From CAISDA01 sp050258555 (lineage in GTDB: Bacteria; Bacteroidota; Ignavibacteria; UBA10030; UBA8401): a stretch of 11,449 nt of DNA. The DNA is taken from the NCBI GenBank assembly GCA_050258555.1, contig JBLMZA010000115.1, forward strand, positions 1 to 11,449, in the 5' to 3' direction. Made by a program: the position numbers and the translations under genes. This document shows, one piece after another, positions 6,943-11,449 of the stretch; the stretch's first letter is position 1; each line of letters begins with the position of its first letter. A model generated the notes under the pieces. The model was not told the DNA's origin. It did not search any database and worked only from the letters and a program-made list of their open reading frames with translations.

Positions 6943-7611
6943 ATGCCTCAACGAATCTCTACGACTTCCACAGCAAAGACAGGCGGCACCAGCAGCCGCG
7001 CCAGAGAATCTTCGCCGACGAAACAGCAGCTTGAGTCGCGTGCCGAGGACGCCGCTCTTATTCGCGGAGCATTGGCGGGCAAGCAGGAGGCATTCCGCGG
7101 CATCATGGCCAAATACCACGACAACATCGTGGCGCTGCTGCATCGGATGATACGGAACAACGACGAAGTCGAGGATCTCACGCAGGAAGCCTTCATCAAG
7201 GCGTTCGCTTCGCTTGCGAATTACAGCAATGAATTCGCATTCTCGACCTGGCTCTACAAGATTGCGACGAACAACTGCATCGATCACATCCGCAAAAGGA
7301 AACTGCCCACTTTCTCGATCGACAAGCCGCTTGAATCGAAAGACGGCGAATACGGGTATGAAATCCCCGATTCCTCCTATGAACCCGACAGGTCCATCAT
7401 CAGCCGCCAGCGCACGCAGATGCTTGAAGACGCCATCGCTTCGCTTCCGCTGAAATACCGCACGGTGATCATGATGCGGCATTCGGACGAGATGGACTAC
7501 CAGGACATCGCCAAAGAGCTGAATGTGCCCATCGGGACGGTAAAAGCGCATATTTTCCGGGCGCGCGAAATGTTGAACAAGGCGTTGAGGAAAAAAATAC
7601 AAAATTATTGA
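6943..7611 (+). CDS. ECF-family RNA polymerase sigma factor (RpoE-like)
   Basis: This 222-residue protein directs RNA polymerase to a regulon, usually of envelope or stress genes. After an unusual 30-residue Ser/Thr/Arg-rich N-terminal extension comes region 2 at about 45-120 (DNIVALLHRM, then EVEDLTQEAFIKAF at 75-88 and FSTWLYKIATNNCIDHIRKRK, the core-binding and minus-10 recognition part). An acidic linker (about 128-150) leads to region 4 at about 160-215, with SLPLKYRTVIMMRH and the helix-turn-helix YQDIAKELNVPIGTVKAHIF (186-205). All expected parts are present. The ATG at 6943 directly follows a Bacteroidota-type promoter. The next gene, a secreted toast-rack protein, begins 61 bases after its stop and is probably co-transcribed. 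No anti-sigma factor gene lies beside it, so how it is held inactive is unclear. Confidence 0.93.
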   Translation: MPQRISTTSTAKTGGTSSRARESSPTKQQLESRAEDAALIRGALAGKQEAFRGIMAKYHDNIVALLHRMIRNNDEVEDLTQEAFIKAFASLANYSNEFAFSTWLYKIATNNCIDHIRKRKLPTFSIDKPLESKDGEYGYEIPDSSYEPDRSIISRQRTQMLEDAIASLPLKYRTVIMMRHSDEMDYQDIAKELNVPIGTVKAHIFRAREMLNKALRKKIQNY

Positions 7612-7672
7612 TCCTTTCCTGTAACTCTTTATGGCCTCGTTCGTAAAAAATACAAGGAAGGACCAACTCATT

Positions 7673-8548
7673 ATGCGCCTATTACGAATTTACATAGCGG
7701 CGTTTCTGCTTTGTGTGCCGGCGGCGGTGCGAGTACTGGCCGGCGACGTAAACAAGGAGATCCGGCGAACCGACGAACGCGAGGCGCGCGTACGCATCGA
7801 ATCGTCGTTCGGATCGGTCAATGTGTTTCGCGGACCCGGAGACAAGATTGCGGTGATCAGCTACCGCGATTCGAAGAATCGTGAGGCGAATGCGGAGATC
7901 GATTACCGGCTCCGTGATCGGATCGGCAATCTGAACGTCGAATTGAATCCTTCCGGCGAACGTCACGAGCACGACGGCGGGCTCCATGTCAATTTCGATT
8001 TCAAGACGGACGAGTGGTATGTGATGCTGACAGACGCCATTCCGATTGCGTTCGATGCCAGCCTCGGCGCGGGCAATGCGAATATCGACATGACCGGCTT
8101 GAACGTCAATAAATTTTCGCTTTCCACCGGAGCATCGTCCACGAAAATCCGTTGGGGAGAACCCAACCGCAGCGTGATCGACCGGATGAGAATCGAAGCC
8201 GGTGTGAGCAAACTGGTGGCCGAAGGATTGAGCAACGCGAATTTCAGGCATTTGGATTTTGAAGGCGGAGTCGGTTCCTATTATCTGAATTTCGACGGCG
8301 AGTTGAAGCGCGAAGTGGATGTGAAGATCGATTTCGGAATGGGATCGGTGACGCTCGATATCCCCTCGAATATCGGCGTGAAGGTCAAATACAACGATTC
8401 GTGGCTGACGAGCTTTTCGTTCGCCACCGATATCTCGAAGGAATATGAAGGAATGTCCGTTTCATCGAATTATTCAAACGCTGAAGGACGCTTGAACATC
8501 TACGTCGATTCGGGAGTGGGACACGTGAAGATCCGCCGTTCGAACTGA
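7673..8548 (+). CDS. Secreted toast-rack / DUF4097-like beta-repeat protein
   Basis: Taken from the ATG at 7673 this is a 291-residue protein with a Sec signal peptide, MRLLRIYIAAFLLCVPAAVR, cleaved near residue 23 (VLA before GD). The rest is a series of short beta-strand repeats centred on Gly: ESSFGSVNVF (43-52), ASLGAGNANIDM (129-140), STGASSTKIRW (151-161), IEAGVSKLVAEG (174-185), FEGGVGSYYLNF (196-207), IDFGMGSVTLDI (219-230) and DSGVGHVKI (279-287). This is the pattern of DUF4097/LiaF-C-like (toast-rack) beta-helical domains, which occur in envelope-stress systems, often next to ECF sigma factors. The start at 7673 is preferred because AAGGAAGG lies 11 bases upstream and it gives a clean signal peptide; an in-frame ATG at 7631 would add 14 polar residues. 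It probably acts outside the cytoplasmic membrane. Its molecular role is unknown. Confidence 0.75.
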   Translation: MRLLRIYIAAFLLCVPAAVRVLAGDVNKEIRRTDEREARVRIESSFGSVNVFRGPGDKIAVISYRDSKNREANAEIDYRLRDRIGNLNVELNPSGERHEHDGGLHVNFDFKTDEWYVMLTDAIPIAFDASLGAGNANIDMTGLNVNKFSLSTGASSTKIRWGEPNRSVIDRMRIEAGVSKLVAEGLSNANFRHLDFEGGVGSYYLNFDGELKREVDVKIDFGMGSVTLDIPSNIGVKVKYNDSWLTSFSFATDISKEYEGMSVSSNYSNAEGRLNIYVDSGVGHVKIRRSN

Positions 8549-8578
8549 CAGTTCGCGCACACCCTGGGAAATTTCCAA

Positions 8579-8615
8579 CAATGCCCCTGCATGAATGAAT
8601 CATGCATGGGCATTG
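8579..8615. terminator. Hairpin terminator between convergent genes
   Basis: Two 16-base arms (8579-8594 and 8600-8615) pair with a single mismatch around the five-base loop ATGAA. TCGTTTTC follows on the plus strand, a short and interrupted T run. It lies 30 bases after the toast-rack stop and 27 bases after the convergent CHAT gene ends, so it can serve the plus strand and perhaps both. Confidence 0.7.
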
Positions 8616-8642
8616 TCGTTTTCGGTGCAGCGCGTTCTGATG

Positions 8643-11267
8643 CTATTCAAAATAATAATAGGAAGGGGCGCCGAGGGCTTCATTGTTTCCCATACGCCGC
8701 TGCAGCTGGCCGATTGCTTCGGTATAGCAAGTCATGCCGCTTCCATATTGGGGGAGCGCGGTGTAGAAGAATTCATTGAACGCCTTTGCCGCAGCGGCGG
8801 AAACAGGCGATTGCTGCAGTATGCAGCCCGAAGTGCCGCTCATGAGCGCAAAGACCGCGGCAACCGGAGAGAGGAGGCTCGTATCGCGCTGCAGATCGGC
8901 AATGAGATAGAGCCGGTGGGGACGCGCGGAAAGGAACGTGGAAACCGGACGAAACGCATCCGAAGAAGTGATCGTGCCGCCCGAGAAAGCGATCGTCGAT
9001 GTGCCGATGACTGCATCGCGCCCGGAGAGAGTCGAGATGTGCATGATGTCTCCTGATGCCTCGCGGAAATTCTTCTCCGTCGCCAGTTGCGATGCGATCA
9101 CGGAGGCCTCGACATAGAAGTTTTTGATGCTGCGCAGTTCCGCTTCCGCTTCGAGCGAGCCGGCCGAGGGCGCTCCGAAGGCCGTGACGCTCTTGAGAGG
9201 AGCATCGTTTGAGGCATCCTGGCCGACGCGGCTCAGGATCGGCCGATAGGTGACCACGGGCATGTCGGAGCCCGCGCGGCCCTGATTCATCATGAATGCA
9301 TGAAGCGGAAGCGCTTCGATCGTTCGCGTGGCATGAAGAATGACGCGGCGCGAAAGGTAACGGCGTATGGGTTGCACCAATGCTGCAGTAATGCCGCCTG
9401 AGAGCTGGCGGAGCCCGGCATCGTCGGTCTTCAGTCCCTGTGCGGCCAGCGAAGCATTGTGCCGGAGCTCCGCTTTCCATGCGGCGAGCCGGCTGAGCAT
9501 CGGAGCGTCGGGACCGAGATCGACCGCAGTCGCCGTGCCGCCGTGCGGAAGAACGATCACATAGAACCGTTTTCCCAGCGGCGCATACGACACGATGCAG
9601 CCATCCTCGGGAAGGCGCCCTTCGATCGATGCCGGCGTCGTGCGCGCGGCAGGAGAGGCCAGCGGACGCAGCGCTGCGGAGCGTGAAAGCAGCGCGTCGC
9701 CTTCCTGTATGACCGTTATTGCAAGGGTTCTGAAGTTGCTGCGAAGCGAATCGGTGTCGGAAGCGTCGATCACACGGGAAGAGAGCGACTGGCGCTCCAT
9801 CAGTTCCGTTTCCGCCACGCAGAGCGAGCGCACGCGGGCAAGATACGCCGAGACGGCGGCTGACCGGACGCTGTCGCTTAAAGCAATGGGATAGCCGCGC
9901 ACTTCACGCCGCAATGCGGATTCTTCGCCTTCATCGAGCACGGCAAGCGCTTCGCCGATGCGGCGCTTGTGAATGAGAAACGATGCAAACGGGCGGTACC
10001 ACCAGTCGTCGCGTGAGGAACCGGAGGGAAGCAGCCGCGCTTCATCGGTGATGAGAAACGGATCGGCCGAATGAACGATCGGCGCTTCCGATCGGCGCAT
10101 GAGATCGAACGCCGACTGGAAGAGAGGTTCGGCATCGGCGTCTTCGTGCAGCGCCGCGCGAAGGACGGCAGATTTCACCTGGGCCAGCGCTGTGCGCCAG
10201 GGCGAGGGATCTTTTACGAAAAGTTTGCCAGCCGTACGGTAGAGCGTGAACGTCCGCAGCACCGCCGCACCCGACGGCGCATGAAGCATCATGTGCTCGT
10301 GGCATTCTCCCATGCGAAGAAGGCAAAAGCCCATCGCCGCGGGAGTGTTCTCGGATGAAGCCGCCGCGTACGCCTTCGAAAACATCGCCTCCGCCTGTTG
10401 ATAAGCTTCGCGCGCGAAGTACGTTTCGCCGAGTCCGCAGAGAAGCTGCGCGCGCATGCCAGGCACATGGGCGGCGTCCACGGATTTCAATCCCGCCTCG
10501 AATGCCTGTTCCGCATCATCTGTCAGTCCCAGAAGAAGATACACCGCTCCGGTTCCGGCGTGGATCTTCGTCACTTCTTCGCTCTCGCGCATCGAGGCGG
10601 CCGCTCCCGATGCGAGCGAAAGCTGTTGGATAGCGTCATCCCGGCGTCCGAGCAGGGCAAGCGCATAGGCATGGCGAAGCGCGATATCGGCCGAAAGCGG
10701 AGAAGAGCCGAAACCAGCTGCGGCCGCAAAATGCTCCGATGCCGATGCGGCGCGGCCGTTCATCAGTTCGATCCGTCCCAGTTCATATTCCGAGGCGGCT
10801 CTGCCGGCATTGTCCGAAGCATCCGATGCAGCCTTCAGCGCATTGAGCGCAAAAAGCGCGGCCGAGTCGGTTCTTCCCGTTTGCGCATAGAGTTCGGCAA
10901 GGGAAATGGAGAACGACGTGATCTGACGGGGTTCCCGCTTCTGTTCAAAATAGGCAAGCGCCGCGTGATAATGCATGAATGCGCGCGAGAGCTTGCCGCG
11001 CTTCTGTTCGACGTCGGCCAGCGCGGCAGTCGTCTCATTGAAACGGTCGGGATTGTCCGCCTGGGCGTACAGAGGCAGCGCCTCGTTGAACAGTTGTTCG
11101 GCATCGACATACCGGAACTGGCGGACTGCATCGGATCCCTGTGCGCGGAAGCCGTCGGCTTTTTCGTTGAGCGAATTGCGCGAACAGCCGGATGCAATGA
11201 TTGCGGCACAAAGCAGGAGAGAGGAGAGGAACGCCCTGAAATAAAAAAAGCTGCGTGACGGGGTCAC
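8643..11267 (-). CDS. TPR-CHAT lipoprotein with degenerate CHAT domain
   Basis: Read from a GTG at 11267 this is an 874-residue lipoprotein: MTPSRSFFYFR, hydrophobic AFLSSLLLCAAII, then lipobox ASGC with Cys28. TPR-like helical pairs fill about 44-340 (such as FRYVDAEQLFNEALPLYAQA), followed by a helical linker to about 540. The C-terminal third (550-874) has CHAT features: CIVSYAPLGKRFYVIVL, IEALPLHAFMM, VTAFGAPSAGSLEAEAEL and DIMHISTLSG. CHAT domains are caspase-like proteases with His in HxATHG and Cys in SACE. Here the aligned positions read HISTLSG (Leu747 for His) and LIADL (Asp791 for Cys), so it looks catalytically dead. An ATG at 11318 would add 17 residues and an overlong n-region; further upstream the frame runs through a tRNA and cannot be coding. 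The start lies inside a terminator hairpin. It is likely an envelope scaffold or sensor; partners unknown. Confidence 0.82.
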   Translation of the reverse strand: MTPSRSFFYFRAFLSSLLLCAAIIASGCSRNSLNEKADGFRAQGSDAVRQFRYVDAEQLFNEALPLYAQADNPDRFNETTAALADVEQKRGKLSRAFMHYHAALAYFEQKREPRQITSFSISLAELYAQTGRTDSAALFALNALKAASDASDNAGRAASEYELGRIELMNGRAASASEHFAAAAGFGSSPLSADIALRHAYALALLGRRDDAIQQLSLASGAAASMRESEEVTKIHAGTGAVYLLLGLTDDAEQAFEAGLKSVDAAHVPGMRAQLLCGLGETYFAREAYQQAEAMFSKAYAAASSENTPAAMGFCLLRMGECHEHMMLHAPSGAAVLRTFTLYRTAGKLFVKDPSPWRTALAQVKSAVLRAALHEDADAEPLFQSAFDLMRRSEAPIVHSADPFLITDEARLLPSGSSRDDWWYRPFASFLIHKRRIGEALAVLDEGEESALRREVRGYPIALSDSVRSAAVSAYLARVRSLCVAETELMERQSLSSRVIDASDTDSLRSNFRTLAITVIQEGDALLSRSAALRPLASPAARTTPASIEGRLPEDGCIVSYAPLGKRFYVIVLPHGGTATAVDLGPDAPMLSRLAAWKAELRHNASLAAQGLKTDDAGLRQLSGGITAALVQPIRRYLSRRVILHATRTIEALPLHAFMMNQGRAGSDMPVVTYRPILSRVGQDASNDAPLKSVTAFGAPSAGSLEAEAELRSIKNFYVEASVIASQLATEKNFREASGDIMHISTLSGRDAVIGTSTIAFSGGTITSSDAFRPVSTFLSARPHRLYLIADLQRDTSLLSPVAAVFALMSGTSGCILQQSPVSAAAAKAFNEFFYTALPQYGSGMTCYTEAIGQLQRRMGNNEALGAPSYYYFE

Positions 11268-11276
11268 ACAGCTTTT
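11243..11276 (-). terminator. Intrinsic terminator of the tRNA-Thr transcript
   Basis: Arms at 11263-11276 and 11246-11259 form a 14-base-pair stem around a three-base loop, with one U-G wobble on the minus-strand RNA; the same position is a C-A mismatch on the plus strand, so the hairpin is built for the minus strand. Seven Ts (11249-11243) follow. It lies about 57 bases after the tRNA end and contains the probable GTG start of the CHAT lipoprotein. Confidence 0.8.
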
Positions 11277-11332
11277 CTGAGATCCTGTACGTTCGACAAA
11301 TGGTGCCGTCGGTATCATGCCGTTAGGAATGT

Positions 11333-11408
11333 TGGAGCTGGCGATCGGACTTGAACCGATGACCTGCTGATTACGAATCAGCTGCTCTACCAGCTGAGCT
11401 ACGCCAGC
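11333..11408 (-). tRNA. tRNA-Thr (anticodon CGT)
   Basis: The minus strand folds as a complete cloverleaf of 76 bases. The acceptor arms are GCTGGCG and CGCCAGC, the D stem is GCTC/GAGC, the anticodon stem is GCTGA/TCAGC around loop TTCGTAA, and the T stem is ATCGG/CCGAT around TTCAAGT. Anticodon CGT (bases 34-36) reads the Thr codon ACG. The discriminator base is T and the CCA end is encoded. Confidence 0.96.
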
Positions 11409-11416
11409 ATGATTTA

Positions 11417-11447
11417 CAAATATACAAAGTCCCTGAGGAAAATGCAA
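11417..11447 (-). promoter_or_regulatory. Bacteroidota-type promoter of tRNA-Thr
   Basis: On the minus strand a TTG (11447-11445) is followed after 20 bases by TATATTTG (11424-11417), a full match to TAnnTTTG. The tRNA begins eight bases further on. The geometry is identical to that of the sigma-gene promoter at 6889-6919. Confidence 0.7.
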
Positions 11448-11449
11448 GA

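Noticed and set aside
7613..7661. TCCTTTCC and AAGGAAGG as a hairpin between the sigma and toast-rack genes.
   Set aside because: The arms do not pair exactly and are about 33 bases apart; the second arm is better explained as the ribosome binding site.
6802..7671. A 289-codon minus-strand frame opposite the sigma factor.
   Set aside because: It covers the sigma gene and its promoter in antisense, has skewed composition and no family features.
8643..11267. A CHAT-based antiphage or programmed cell death system.
   Set aside because: The catalytic residues seem lost, a lipoprotein signal places it outside the cytoplasm, and no gasdermin, Cas or toxin partner is nearby.
11268..11447. Extension of the CHAT lipoprotein frame upstream through AGVAQLVEQLIRNQQVIGSS.
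   Set aside because: That peptide is the well-known translation of a tRNA gene; the tRNA-Thr cloverleaf is complete here, so coding cannot begin before 11318.

Overview
The window reads as a complete-gene stretch of a chromosome from a Bacteroidota/Chlorobiota-type (FCB group) bacterium. Two independent promoter candidates have the form TTG-N20-TAnnTTTG, the element used by the Bacteroidota housekeeping sigma factor, and several starts lack a Shine-Dalgarno sequence. Gene content (ECF sigma factor with a toast-rack envelope protein, TPR-SGNH protein, CHAT lipoprotein) also fits this group. The species cannot be named from the sequence. I see no insertion sequence, phage gene or CRISPR array.

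Left arm (1-2500, plus strand): after the tail of an unidentified gene comes a tight trio: a NodU/CmcH/TobZ-type O-carbamoyltransferase, a four-helix membrane protein of the SxtJ family and a 52-residue one-helix protein of the DUF5989 (SxtK-like) family. These match the sxtI-sxtJ-sxtK set of the cyanobacterial saxitoxin cluster, but nothing else of saxitoxin synthesis is here. The trio is best read as a general membrane-associated carbamoylation module of unknown substrate.

Middle (2497-6772, minus strand): a likely operon runs mpg-type 3-methyladenine DNA glycosylase, Tat-exported N-acyl-D-amino-acid deacylase, then a membrane-anchored SGNH/GDSL hydrolase with TPRs. The last gene converges on the carbamoylation trio, and the two stop codons overlap. 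In the saxitoxin cluster a GDSL-type gene (sxtL) also follows sxtI-J-K, so the SGNH protein may belong functionally to the trio.

Right (6943-8548, plus strand): an ECF sigma-70 factor with its own Bacteroidota-type promoter is followed by a secreted toast-rack/DUF4097-like beta-repeat protein. No anti-sigma factor lies next to it. A hairpin at 8579-8615 closes this unit and may also serve the convergent gene.

Right end (8643-11447, minus strand): a promoter, a tRNA-Thr(CGT), a strong intrinsic terminator, and then a large TPR-CHAT lipoprotein whose probable start codon lies inside that terminator hairpin. Its CHAT domain has lost both catalytic residues in my reading, so it is probably a pseudo-protease. 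The most interesting items are the sxtI/J/K-like module with its SGNH neighbour, the degenerate exported CHAT protein, and the terminator/start-codon overlap.
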